A stretch of DNA of 31,669 nucleotides from Chara braunii (taxonomy: Eukaryota > Streptophyta > Charophyceae > Charales > Characeae): contig BFEA01000003.1 of NCBI GenBank assembly GCA_003427395.1, forward strand, positions 6,160,769-6,192,437. The letters are read 5' to 3'. The position numbers were made by a program, and so were the translations under genes. This document shows, in pieces, positions 10,537-19,149 of the stretch; the first letter of the stretch is position 1, and the number at the start of each line of letters is the position of its first letter. The notes below the pieces were generated by a model that saw only the letters and a list, made by a program, of their open reading frames with translations, was not told the DNA's origin and searched no databases.

Positions 10537-10860
10537 TTATAACTTATCAGCCCAATTCAACGACGGATCAAGAGTGGAGCAGATGCACTGATGAGAGGGT
10601 AGTCTAGCAAACTTCCGAAAGTTATGCACAAGGTCGCCAATCGTGGTGTTTTTCCACCAAACAACACGCATTCGCCAAATAAGGAGAGACTTCCAAGATT
10701 CGTCAATATCAAGAGAGCGAATAAGACTGCCACACAATCTCCAGATTCCTTCCTTACAGAATACTACGTCGTAGGTAATACGAACAATTAACCGTTTGTG
10801 GATAGGTAACCCAATATGAGTCAAAATGTGTTGGAGAGAATGAGTCGAAGACGAAAACAA
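10537..10860 (-). pseudogene. Linker/N-terminal region of the RT polyprotein
   Basis: An open minus-strand frame of 107 codons includes HILTHIGLPIHKRLIVRITY, FCKEGIWRLCGSLIRSLD, RMRVVWWKNTTIGDLVHNF and a terminal Cys pair (HQCICS). The pattern basic-x-KN-x-TIGDL followed by a C.C pair recalls the segment that accompanies GIY-YIG in Penelope-like proteins (RK..N..LL.. then Cys residues), an inference from the position between nuclease and RT. Its upstream continuation (10860-11210) is open in other frames, implying frameshifts. It is not a domain I can name firmly; it probably contributes nucleic-acid binding. Confidence 0.5.
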
Positions 10861-11288
10861 AAGCGTTTCTCAGAGAAACACCGAATCGCAGAGAAAGCAG
10901 AGATAAGAGAGCAAAGATCCCATGATGCAATTGATCGTCTACTGGAAGGGTGGCTAAGAAGGGAAGACAAAGGTGCCTTAAGAGCCAAAAACTTACCACA
11001 AAATGTTGAAATCGAGGAAAAAGAGAGAACTAGCCCATTAACAAACCATCCTCTAGACGATCGCAATTGACCACTCCCAAACGAGCAACTTATAACAGAA
11101 GAACCATAACAACGCTTGAGAGTCTTCCACGAGTTCACAGCACCAATGCGCAAATAGCAGCAATAATTGAGAATTTGGATCAGACTATGAGACACAATCC
11201 CAACGCTCAAATGAAAGCTAAGTAAACGGGAGGAGGGGGAGGACAGAGGAGTGGTTAACAGGGAAATAGAACGAGACCTACCATACCT

Positions 11289-11640
11289 CTAGCTTCTTTC
11301 TTTTTTACCTAGGCGCTTCCTTCGATATTTACGAGGCCTATCCTTCGAATTTAACGTGGGACAAAACGTCTTAATAAAGAAAATTTCCACCAATAACATT
11401 TCGTCAAGAGAACAATAACAAATCGGTATCGCAACATAATTCTCAACACCACTCCAATGTAACTAACTGTAGAGCTTCTCATTCCGACTAGTACCCTTCT
11501 CGATCAGATTGGTATTCTGAGTACGATAGACTTGCTCGCCCCACCTAGATGGGAGATCGCGCTTCGTACTCCCAATATAGACATGCCGAAACAAGATGGA
11601 AACAAGTAAGTAGACTACAGGGTCGTCGTCAAGTACACTA
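11289..11640 (-). pseudogene. GIY-YIG endonuclease domain
   Basis: Minus-strand frame ending at TAG 11289-11291. From about 11640: DDDPVVYLLVSILFRHVYIGST. The VVY at 11610-11618 is the GIY position and YIG at 11571-11579 the second half, 10 residues apart. Then follow conserved ST, KRDLPSRWGEQVYRT with Arg residues, and finally LLVEIFFIKTFCPTLNSK, where the Glu (11385-11387) is the predicted metal-binding catalytic residue and FI..F.P.LN is the typical end of the fold. A basic tail (RPRKYRRKRLGKKER) closes the frame. One in-frame stop (after NEKLYS) breaks it. In Penelope-like elements this nuclease nicks target DNA to prime reverse transcription. Here it lies upstream of RT, the permuted order. 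Confidence 0.8.
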
Positions 11641-11836
11641 TTGGATTGTCGCCAACAACGCGAGATATGACCTATGAATTTGCTAGCTCAAGGAATACAA
11701 CCACCAAGAATCAAACCAATAACAACAATCTGCAGGAAGGAGTTCTAGACTTTACAGCGTAGGAAAGAGGGAGGGGTCTGTAACTTACAACAGTGACGAA
11801 AGAGATTCCACAAAGTAGCCACGTCCGGAAGAGATA

Positions 11837-12354
11837 CTAAGAAACATAGTCTCCCCCAGACTGTCCCTCATTACCCGCTTCGCTCAGGTCTTCGGAGACG
11901 TCAACAACAGTCGGTCGACGGAAACGCCTTGCTAACCCGATGAGCAATGATGTCTTCCACAGTCTGTTTAATCCCAACGTACTTCACCCCTTCTTTCGCA
12001 CAAATAGCAGCCAATGCATCTTTAGTCAAACCTCGTAGATCTTTCCTAGCATCCTTGATGAAGGCATCTCGGTTCTCCTTATCGTCATCTTGTACAACCT
12101 GCTCAATCCTTTTGCTTGTGGCAACTTCCTCCATTCTCATACGTAAGTTCGAGCGAGAGGTTTTATGCATCTTTTCTTTCTCCACAATCATATCATTCTC
12201 CATCTGAGCAATCTGTTCTTTCGCCCTTCTCCAATTCCTGCTCTACTTCTCTCCTAGCATTAAACTCTCCAACGCACATCTCCTGGATTTTTTCAACTTC
12301 AAGCCGATGTATGTCGGCCACCCTCTTAAGATCCAGGGCAGCTGCCAAAGATTT
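11837..12354 (-). pseudogene. ORF1 3' exon: coiled coil, SAP-like C-terminus, acidic tail
   Basis: Begins after a good acceptor (CACTCCCTAG|AAATC, minus strand) and joins the previous exon in phase 0. It encodes a coiled coil (LAAALDLKRVADIHRLEVEK, then QIAQMENDMIVEKEKM), then KDLRGLTKDALAAICAKEGV and KQTVEDIIAHRV, two helices around a short turn that resemble a SAP-type DNA/RNA-binding motif, and ends in an acidic tail (VVDVSEDLSEAGNEGQSGGD) at TAG 11837. Two frameshifts interrupt it: a G run at 12224-12226 just before EQIAQ, and one after KAF near 11920 before the acidic tail. I remember related proteins as a large family in Chara. The role is probably nucleic-acid packaging for the element; this is inferred. 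Confidence 0.6.
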
Positions 12355-12425
12355 CTAGGGAGTGAACCGAGAGGTGCGTAGGACAAAATTAGTGCGCGTC
12401 GAAAGGGCAGTGCACCTTATCTTAC
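12355..12425 (-). other. 71-bp intron in ORF1
   Basis: On the minus strand, exon CAG is followed by GTAAGATAAG (from 12425) and the interval ends TTCACTCCCTAG at 12355. Removing it joins two coiled-coil segments in the same phase, while reading through it changes an alpha-helical, charged sequence into an unrelated one before a stop. Introns in a retroelement ORF are unusual but known in Penelope-like elements. Confidence 0.6.
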
Positions 12426-13065
12426 CCTGTCTGGAAGCCTCTTCTTGCCATTTAGCAGCATCGGCTTGTGCTTCAGCCCTGGCACGGATAACTTCAAACA
12501 TTTCCTTCTCCACTGCCTCCTGACGACTCTTGGCAGTCAGCGCATTATCAAGCTGCATTTTCATCCTATCCTGCTTCGCGAGTCATCTACCCAGCAAACC
12601 GTCATGACCAAGGTTATTGGCTTGCGTAGTACTTGTGGAAGCTTCTGCAAACCCATTCCTCCCGTTGAGTCTATCATGGACCACCTCTTTATGAAGCACT
12701 TCCACCTCGTTGGAATTACCTTTGGTCCTCAAAAGCTCAACGACACCATCCTCCCGTTGAGTCTATCATGGACCACCTCTTCCCTCCTCCTCTTTCTCTC
12801 GCTTAGCCTTCTCTTCTTCAGCCTTCAAATTCTTCTCTCTTTTCACTTCTGCGTCATGCCTCAATTTCATCTCAACAACCAGATGCTCAAGATAGTCAAA
12901 ACGTTGCTTCGTCTGATTCCTATGTATCCCCAGCGGCCGCGGTCGGGGCCGCGGGGGCGAGGTCATGACCGCTGTGGCCGTGGTCGGGAAAGGCTCGCTG
13001 CGGGCAAAGGGGGAGGGGTGACCAAAGTTGGGGTCGAGATTGCGGGGGCAAGACCCGGGCCCCAC
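12426..13065 (-). pseudogene. ORF1 central exon: coiled-coil region
   Basis: Minus strand from about 12950: NQTKQRFDYLEHLVVEMKLR, HDAEVKREKNLKAEEEKAKR and EKEEE, then after a frame change GVVELLRTKGNSNEVEVLHK, and finally QDRMKMQLDNALTAKSRQEA, with EAQADAAKWQEEASRQ at the donor (12426). Heptad-like Leu spacing and a K/E-rich composition indicate a long coiled coil, so self-association is likely. Breaks: a frameshift around 12750 beside a 32-bp duplication, and a TGA at 12583-12585 before LAKQDRMKM. The part upstream of 12950 is GC-rich and proline-rich (PPRPRPRPL) and may be intron or repeat-derived. Confidence 0.55.
12658..12781 (-). repeat. 32-bp direct duplication within ORF1
   Basis: An identical 32-bp segment (plus strand CCCGTTGAGTCTATCATGGA as its core) lies at 12658-12689 and 12750-12781. 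Both copies encode EVVHDRLNGR on the minus strand in the same local frame, but the first (12781-12750) runs out of frame into the following GVVELL segment, so the duplication is tied to the frameshift. Confidence 0.9.
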
Positions 13066-13103
13066 CCACCCATTAAGAACAAAAATGAAAAACTTGAAAA
13101 ACA

Positions 13104-13159
13104 GGGGGGTCCAAAAAGAGGGTTTTTAGAGGGGGGAGAAAAAAAATTGTGGACCCCCC
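13104..13159. repeat. Inverted 10-bp pair beside the assembly gap
   Basis: GGGGGGTCCA (13104-13113) and TGGACCCCCC (13150-13159) are exact reverse complements around a purine-rich loop. They sit just before a T run of about 34 bases that enters the gap, and the GGGTCC word recurs at the unit ends of the satellite on the other side. Confidence 0.6.
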
Positions 13160-13194
<35 letters not shown>

Positions 13195-13915
13195 NNNNNN
13201 NNNNNNNNNNNNNNNNNNNNNNNNNNNNNNNNNNNNNNNNNNNNNNNNNNNNNNNNNNNNNNNNNNNNNNNNNNNNNNNNNNNNNNNNNNNNNNNNNNNN
13301 NNNNNNNNNNNNNNNNNNNNNNNNNNNNNNNNNNNNNNNNNNNNNNNNNNNNNNNNNNNNNNNNNNNNNNNNNNNNNNNNNNNNNNNNNNNNNNNNNNNN
13401 NNNNNNNNNNNNNNNNNNNNNNNNNNNNNNNNNNNNNNNNNNNNNNNNNNNNNNNNNNNNNNNNNNNNNNNNNNNNNNNNNNNNNNNNNNNNNNNNNNNN
13501 NNNNNNNNNNNNNNNNNNNNNNNNNNNNNNNNNNNNNNNNNNNNNNNNNNNNNNNNNNNNNNNNNNNNNNNNNNNNNNNNNNNNNNNNNNNNNNNNNNNN
13601 NNNNNNNNNNNNNNNNNNNNNNNNNNNNNNNNNNNNNNNNNNNNNNNNNNNNNNNNNNNNNNNNNNNNNNNNNNNNNNNNNNNNNNNNNNNNNNNNNNNN
13701 NNNNNNNNNNNNNNNNNNNNNNNNNNNNNNNNNNNNNNNNNNNNNNNNNNNNNNNNNNNNNNNNNNNNNNNNNNNNNNNNNNNNNNNNNNNNNNNNNNNN
13801 NNNNNNNNNNNNNNNNNNNNNNNNNNNNNNNNNNNNNNNNNNNNNNNNNNNNNNNNNNNNNNNNNNNNNNNNNNNNNNNNNNNNNNNNNNNNNNNNNNNN
13901 NNNNNNNNNNNNNNN
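13195..13915. other. Assembly gap (721 N)
   Basis: A run of N between a poly-T tract and the composite satellite. The size may be an estimate. All apparent long frames across it are artefacts. The repeat on both sides suggests the gap is more of the same array. Confidence 0.99.
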
Positions 13916-14004
13916 ACCCGCTGTTTTTTTTTTTTTGCTTTTTCATTTTTTTGATTGGTTGATTGGTTGATTGATTGATTGGTGGGGAAGGAGTCACCCT
14001 TTCC

Positions 14005-14038
<34 letters not shown>

Positions 14039-14270
14039 GTGGGTCCAACCCGATGTTTTTTTTTTTTTGCTTTTTTTTATTATTTATTCATTGATTGATT
14101 GATTGCTTGATTGATTGCTTGATTGATTGCTTGATTGGTGGGGAAGAAGTTGCGCTTTCCCCGCACACACACACACATACACACACACATACACACACAC
14201 ACAGACACACAGACACACAGACGCGGGTCCAACCTGCTGGCTTTTTTTTTTTTTTGCTTTGCATTTTTTG

Positions 14271-14310
<40 letters not shown>

Positions 14311-14368
14311 GGGGAAGGGGTCGCCCTTCTACCCCACACATGCATACACACACACAGACACACAGACG
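13916..14368 (+). repeat. Composite T-run / GATT / CA satellite, three units
   Basis: Three units of about 130-185 bp (13916-14052, 14053-14236, 14237-14368) share one order: T run with an internal GC, (GATT)n, GGTGGGGAAG, a short CCTTTCCCC-like box, (CA)n with CAGA variants, then CGYGGGTCCAACCYG in the first two. Simple-sequence parts vary in length while the unique boxes are conserved, so whole units were duplicated. It lies inside ORF1, probably in an intron. Confidence 0.9.
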
Positions 14369-14480
14369 AAAAATTAAAAATTATGTTTTTTTTATTATCT
14401 TTTTTTTTACTAAAATACTTAACTTTTGGTTTTCTATTTTTTTTTTTTAATTAAAAAACACTCCATAATCCAAAAAACAA

Positions 14481-14523
14481 AATATAGGGTTGTAGGTATT
14501 TTTAAACCCTACAACCCTATATT
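14481..14523. repeat. Perfect 16-bp hairpin with telo-box-like word
   Basis: AATATAGGGTTGTAGG (14481-14496) pairs exactly with CCTACAACCCTATATT (14508-14523) around an 11-nt loop. The right arm and loop contain AAACCCTA (14504-14511), identical to the plant telo-box. The flanks are AT-rich low complexity. It may stabilise element RNA or be incidental. Confidence 0.75.
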
Positions 14524-14649
14524 ATTTATTTATTTATTTGTATTTATTTAATACGAAAAAAAAATTTACAAAATTGGGACCGTGGCCCTCCGCCCGCAGC
14601 CGACCTCAGCAGTCGGGATCCAGACCGCGGACCGAGATTGACCCCGTGG

Positions 14650-14895
14650 TCATGACCGCAGGGGATTCATACCCTGATTCCATCCATACCCCCTAGGAAA
14701 CTGACCGGTAGCATTGGTATGGACCGTAGCGGAGGACTGAGAGTTCGAAGGAAGGGAGAGCAGAGGGTTAGAAGGGGCAAGTGCAAATTGAGGATTAGTA
14801 GGTTTGGGGTGAGGGCACCATCTAACAAAGTGGCTAGGGTCGCCACTGTTATAACAAGTACGAACGATCATCGGATTCATCACGTTAGAAGCCAT
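14650..14895 (-). pseudogene. ORF1 first exon: CCHC-type knuckle, mutated
   Basis: An 81-codon minus-strand frame opens MASNVMNPMIVRT and immediately has CYNSGDPSHFVRWC, a CCHC zinc knuckle (C-x2-C-x4-H-x4-C) in which the second Cys is Ser, so zinc binding is probably lost. A Pro/Ser/Asn-rich spacer and a GYGWNQGMNPLRS end follow. Such knuckles bind nucleic acid in gag-like proteins. It starts 111 bp inside the upstream repeat, the expected place for the first ORF. The ATG at 14893-14895 is the only sensible start. The 12-bp word GGTCATGACCGC at its end (14649-14660) recurs at 12961-12972, so the intervening 1.7 kb may be an insertion or intron. Confidence 0.65.
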
Positions 14896-15005
14896 CAGAA
14901 GCGATCAAAAGTGACTGCCGCAATGACAATGGTCAAACAGATAATATATTCGAAGCCACACTTGCACGTAGTATAATCCCTACGGTGGTTACTTCGTGAA
15001 AGGAA

Positions 15006-15813
15006 GTAGTTGACGTGAAACGATAAACTTAGTTCAGAGAATAACCACTCATCAACCACGAGCAAAGATTGTAAGAAAGGGGGAAAGAAAGAGAGGAGAG
15101 AGCGGAAAAAAAAGAGACAGATAGAGATAGAAGAGAAGAAGAAAAAAATGATAGAAAGTACGCAAATACAAAGAACCGGGACGCGACAATAATATTCGAA
15201 AAATGTAACAATAAGGCCCAATTGCGTGCACCCGACTAGTTTCGGTTGGCCCGCCAACCAGCCTTCTTCAGGGGTCTTAATCGTCGCAGATGCAGCGAAG
15301 TCCTAATGTCTTGAGTATTAAGAGTCATAAGTGAATATGTAAGATCAGCAGAGACACACCGCAGTCCTCGAATGAGAAGGGAAAAGAGTTATTCATCACG
15401 TCATTAGGAAGCAACTACTACAGAACTAAACAACAGGTGATGAGTTCAAGACCTTAAGCAGAGGTAGCTCATGAAAGAAACATCAGACCAACGTTAGTTT
15501 AAAACCCTACTTAAACAACAAACGACCAACGTCAGTTCGAAACCAAAGAAAAGGCAAATCAATGTGCCAAGTCCCAATTGGAACAACAAACCAACCAACG
15601 CCGGTTCAAGACCCATATGAGACGAACAGCCAACCTAAACCGGTTTGAAGCTTAAGGAGAAACAAAGACATCCAGTCTGGACCCGGTTTACAGAGTCAAT
15701 CGACGCTGGTTTGAAACCCAATCACTGAAAAGGTAAAAAGCAGACAAAACACAGAAAAAACTAAACCTAGCAAGAGAGAGAACAGGCGAGATGTGCCCCC
15801 TTATTCATTATCA
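15006..15813 (-). repeat. Upstream LTR-like repeat of the element
   Basis: Direct-repeat partner of 7813-8613. Similarity begins at GTAGTTGAC (15006) and ends at ATTATCA (15813), leaving unrelated flanks on both sides in both copies. On the minus strand it begins TGATAATGAA; the far end reads GTCAACTACT, so the TG..CA rule is not met exactly. It carries the better-preserved hammerhead-like motif. No TATA box is evident; promoter activity is inferred only from its position. Confidence 0.88.
15230..15275 (-). ncRNA. Hammerhead-ribozyme-like motif, upstream repeat
   Basis: Minus strand, in order: ACCC (15275-15272), CTGAAGA (15271-15265), AGGCT, GGTTGG-CGGG-CCAACC (15259-15244), GAAAC (15243-15239), TA, GTC (15236-15234), GGGT (15233-15230). 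This gives all conserved hammerhead parts: CUGANGA core, stem II, GAAA, a minimal stem III (C-TA-G) and the GUC cleavage triplet, with stem I formed by ACCC/GGGT. Penelope-like elements are known to carry such ribozymes with very short stem III in their repeats. The oddity is five extra bases (AGGCT) between the core and the perfect 6-bp stem II, which may mean that this copy is damaged. Confidence 0.5.
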
Positions 15814-17040
15814 TATACACCCTGATCATGCTCTATGGTTTGAACTCAGCAACTGCTTCAACGATAAGTGTTGGCATCTACTTTACTCTTTCGCATCTCA
15901 TGGTTAGACTCGCTCCAGTAAAGCGCATTCTCTATTGGTCCATCACTGCCCACACGGTCGATAATCTCGAAGGCCACGTTCGACACTCAAGTGTGGGCTG
16001 ACACGCACCTTGAGGGTTTAATATCTCGTCGCTGGACAACCGTCAAGTGCGGTTGAGAACCACACCCTCTTCTGCACCTTGCAGAGCATAGGTGGTAAAT
16101 AGGTTCATACCTGTAGTGGCAATCGTCTGTTATTGCCCTGGAGACCAACTCCATCATCCAAGGTCTTGAGATAAATCAAGGGGTTTGACTTTGACGGCTG
16201 TCACCGACTACAACGTCCAACTATATTAAAACCTTAAAGAAAACGATAAAATAAAATCTTATTTTTCTCTCGACTCATAATTTGTTTAACCCTAGCGCAT
16301 AGTCACAATAGGCCGCGTGGACACTTAAGACACACATATATATATACAAGGGTTATTAATATGGACGATCATTTCTCACAATCACAGTGAAACTTTTCTT
16401 AGCCATATGTATGTATGTGATCACAGACAGTCAAATGTAGAGTCCGAACCACAAAACATACTAGGTTCTACAATCACGTAAAAGATTCAACCAAAAGTCC
16501 ACGCACTACACGAGGTCAACTTCAAACATTCTCTGCGCTCACACCCCTTGCTTTAGCCATACAAGCCTCACTCTTTGTGCAAATCTCAAAATAAAGTACT
16601 CAGTACCTTTTTTAAATAACCATTCAATAAAAGTCCGGGTAAAAACACAACGAAACAAACCAAACCACAGGGCTAAAGGTTTTAAGTTGAATGGCAAGAG
16701 TGGATTAGAGTTGAGTCGTAAACTGATGAACCGACCTGCTATTAGTGATAACATAAGATAATCCTCGTAGAATCAAGTTAAAGTTTAACCCAAATCCTAA
16801 ATCAAAGGATCGAGAGGACCTATAATACATAACAGACCAATCCCCAAGCTAATTCTTAGTGTATGGGGGATAAACCTCCATAACACATTCTTACTCAAGA
16901 TCCTCCTGTTATTGAAGTCCAAGTTTACCTCTAAGCTTGTGTCCAAAAAAATGTATAATTTTGGTAAAATATCCCATATTCAGGGTGGATTGTCAGAATC
17001 GCTATATATCAAAATATAATCTAACTACTCTAACTTAAGA
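15814..17040. other. Unassigned sequence, no supported gene
   Basis: Mixed DNA (to about 16250) turning AT-rich. Contains small inverted repeats such as CTCAAGTGTG..CACGCACCTTGAG near 15987-16015. No domain, no splice pair, and no continuation of the LINE that ends at 7812. Confidence 0.5.
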
Positions 17041-17590
17041 AAATTTCGGCTGCGTTTCCCGTAGACAATTTTTTTTCCACAATTTATACTAAGCTCAAAT
17101 ATGAAACCTGAAATAATTTTGAACTCTAAAAAGTCAAATTTTGTTTTACTCCCTGAATTAGTAAAACATTTGGGCAACATATCCTCTAGAAAGGCAGACT
17201 TTTCATATTTGTACTAACTCAGATATGAATTCAAACATAAGACTTCAGTTCGATCAAAACAAAATTTAACAAACTCCTTAGATGTGTAGAAATTTCGGCA
17301 ACGCTTCCCGTAAATAAATTAACTTTTCAAAATTTATACAAAACTAAGTTCAAAATCTAAAAATAACTTCAACTTCTAAGGTCCAATTCTGTCCGCCTCT
17401 CTGAATTACCAAAAATTTGGATAATACTCCCTTTATAAAAGGAGACTTTCCAGATTTTTACCAAGCCATATATAAAATTTAGACAAACTGAATTTTGAAA
17501 AGTCAAAATTTTACCAACTCTTTTGTTTTGTAGAAATTTTTGCAACTCTTCCCGTAGAGAAAGTAGCTTATCAAGACTTAGAGTAAAAAA
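17041..17590 (+). repeat. About 123-bp tandem repeat, five diverged units
   Basis: A common block AAATTYSGGCAAC..TTCCCGTA-like plus a following ACTTTTCAAAATTTATAC-like block recurs with starts at 17041, 17168, 17290, 17413 and 17534 (spacings 127, 122, 123, 121). Units 1, 3 and 5 share CTTCCCGTA or TTTCCCGTA, while 2 and 4 share ATTTGG and an AGACTTT box, so alternating units are more alike and a 245-bp higher-order period is visible. A weaker unit may start near 16957. AT-rich, non-coding. Confidence 0.75.
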
Positions 17591-17596
17591 GGCAGA

Positions 17597-17806
17597 ATGA
17601 GGGGTTTCAGACTCTCGAAATACGAGAGAGGGACATACTCTACTCGCAGGAGAGGGCCTCACAATCTTCAATTGCTTGAGGGCCCTGCAATGGTAGTCAA
17701 TACTCGCAACAGGATGGCCGACCCATACATGCAGACCAAACGGCGCTCGGACCGACTTCCAAGTCGCAGCGATATCCCCGTCGCAAAATTTGACCAGTGT
17801 TCCTAA
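17597..17806 (+). CDS. Possible gag N-terminus fragment
   Basis: A plus-strand frame of 69 codons whose second half begins at an internal ATG near 17690 with MVVNTRNRMADPYMQTKRRS. Starts of the MVNTR type are common for Ty3/gypsy gag proteins in plants and, from memory, in Chara, so this could be the beginning of such a gene. It ends after 38 codons from that ATG and no gag core follows. The first half (MRGFRLSKYERG) adds no recognisable motif. Confidence 0.25.
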   Translation: MRGFRLSKYERGTYSTRRRGPHNLQLLEGPAMVVNTRNRMADPYMQTKRRSDRLPSRSDIPVAKFDQCS

Positions 17807-17989
17807 CAGTTCCTCAAGTCGTCGCCACAACCTTCTAATAGTATGAGGTTACTCCCTTGATTTTGCAACGCCCCTTCCCCAGGTCATACTGCCGCTACGA
17901 GGTCTAGAAGGTTGTGCTCAAATAGGACATATTCCACAGTTACTGCTAACATATTGCAGTAACGGCAACTGCAGTAATGGTGACGGCAA

Positions 17990-18951
17990 AACGTGCATCA
18001 ACGTCGTTTTGTAAGAGGACAGCCTGAGCTGCAGTGTCTCTCGTTCCGTCAGTGTGCCGCTCCTAGTCAACATGTAAGTATCCCATGTCACTATTCCCTT
18101 GTCTTCCCGCTACTCTGCTCGGCAGGCTGCCGCACACATACACGACCTCCGATTTATATCACCGCGCAGTCAATGTTGCGTCCGTCCGCCCTCCGGTCTC
18201 ACTTCCTTCCGGAACTGCTCACAGTCCTTTGTGGTACTGCAATCGTGCTCCACAGTCAACCTCCCCTTACGGCAGAGCAAGGTGAATGAACTGTGCTCTG
18301 CTATTCTTGCTTCTCATCAGCAAGGATATAACAGCGATAGTTTACGAGATACTCAGCAATACACAGTGCCACTTAGGAACACAGCTCAGCAAGATTGCTC
18401 AAATCATGACTCAAGGCGTGCTGGCCATAACCCCCGACCGCAGACCGATGCCATACTAGTAAGAAGAGGGAACATAACCACTACGAAAAACCCACTTGTT
18501 GGTCATGCTGCATCCTCACGACTTAGATGTCGACAACCAACAAAGTCAAAATACTCTTAATCTTGTGAATCCCTACTATGCTCGGTCCCGATGAGTTTCT
18601 ACTGAGTGGTTATACCCCTTGCAGATAGCATCTGAAGGAAACCGTCATGGTAACAGCTACGACAGGAAGGAGGTCGCCGTGGCTACCGACAGGTGAGTGC
18701 TTCGTTGCTATCTTCCCCTTTCCATTCATGATTTCTCCCTTATTCTCAACATGTATTCCTTTCTTTCTTGTCGACTTCATTCCCTTTCCGGCACTAACTC
18801 TTCTCTTATTCCGGCTGTACCATGTGATTCGCCCCTATCAACCGCGCCAAAAGAAAATGAATCTTCCTCAAAACATGGGAAGATTCGCTTTACTTCAAAA
18901 CAACCTTCCATTTGGGTGCAGCCCCCACCTGTCGAGGTTGTCGTACCTTGA
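17990..18951 (+). CDS. Possible multi-exon gene fragment, unknown
   Basis: Several splice-like and protein-like pieces line up on the plus strand: MHQRRFVRGQPELQCLSFRQ ending near a strong donor GTAAGT (18072); a frame after CCCCTTACGGCAG with VNELCSAILASHQQGYNSDS to a stop at 18560; a small exon (18625-18692) bounded by TACCCCTTGCAG and CGACAG|GTGAGT encoding IASEGNRHGNSYDRKEVAVA; and a final piece with HGKIRFTSKQPSIWVQPPPV and a stop at 18951. I cannot join them in one phase with confidence, and none resembles a family I know. It may be a decayed gene or retroelement leader. Confidence 0.25.
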
Positions 18952-19149
18952 ACACAACCTTTTAAAATCGAAAATGAAGTTAAACATCACTTTCTATTTC
19001 GCCCTCTTGACAACCATCGAGTTTTATTTTGATCTTGCCGAAATCTGTTAAGAAACGCAATACTTTTTTTACCTTTCTCTTCTTTCTCTGAGAGAAACTT
19101 AACAGATGCCTATATTTTCAGGTCATTTTCAACTGCTTCATACGGGTGT

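Larger units (their letters stand above)
7813..15813 (-). mobile_element. Decayed Penelope-like retroelement, permuted GIY-YIG/RT type
   Basis: Two direct repeats (15006-15813 and 7813-8613) bound a region that on the minus strand encodes, in order: CCHC/coiled-coil ORF1 (14895-11837), GIY-YIG endonuclease (about 11640-11289), a linker (10860-10537) and a reverse transcriptase (9908-8672). The spacing is tight: ORF1 starts 111 bp inside the upstream repeat and the RT frame ends about 60 bp before the downstream one. Penelope-like elements are known to have LTR-like repeats (pLTRs), a GIY-YIG nuclease, LPK-type RT motifs and hammerhead ribozymes; the Naiad/Chlamys clade has GIY-YIG upstream of RT, as here. 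A classical LTR element is unlikely: no primer-binding site or polypurine tract adjoins the repeats, there is no integrase, and the 5-bp flanks (tagtt versus tatac) differ. Every ORF is broken. Boundaries and clade are inference; domain calls are from visible motifs. Confidence 0.7.

Noticed and set aside
12445-14048. Long frames crossing the N run on both strands
   Set aside because: They are open only because 721 ambiguous bases contain no stops.
14481-14523. Interstitial telomere repeat
   Set aside because: Only one AAACCCTA word occurs; there is no tandem TTTAGGG array.
7813-15813. Classical LTR retrotransposon
   Set aside because: No tRNA primer-binding site next to 15006, no polypurine tract next to 8613, no integrase or RNase H motif, no matching 5-bp flanks, and the proteins are GIY-YIG plus Penelope-like RT.
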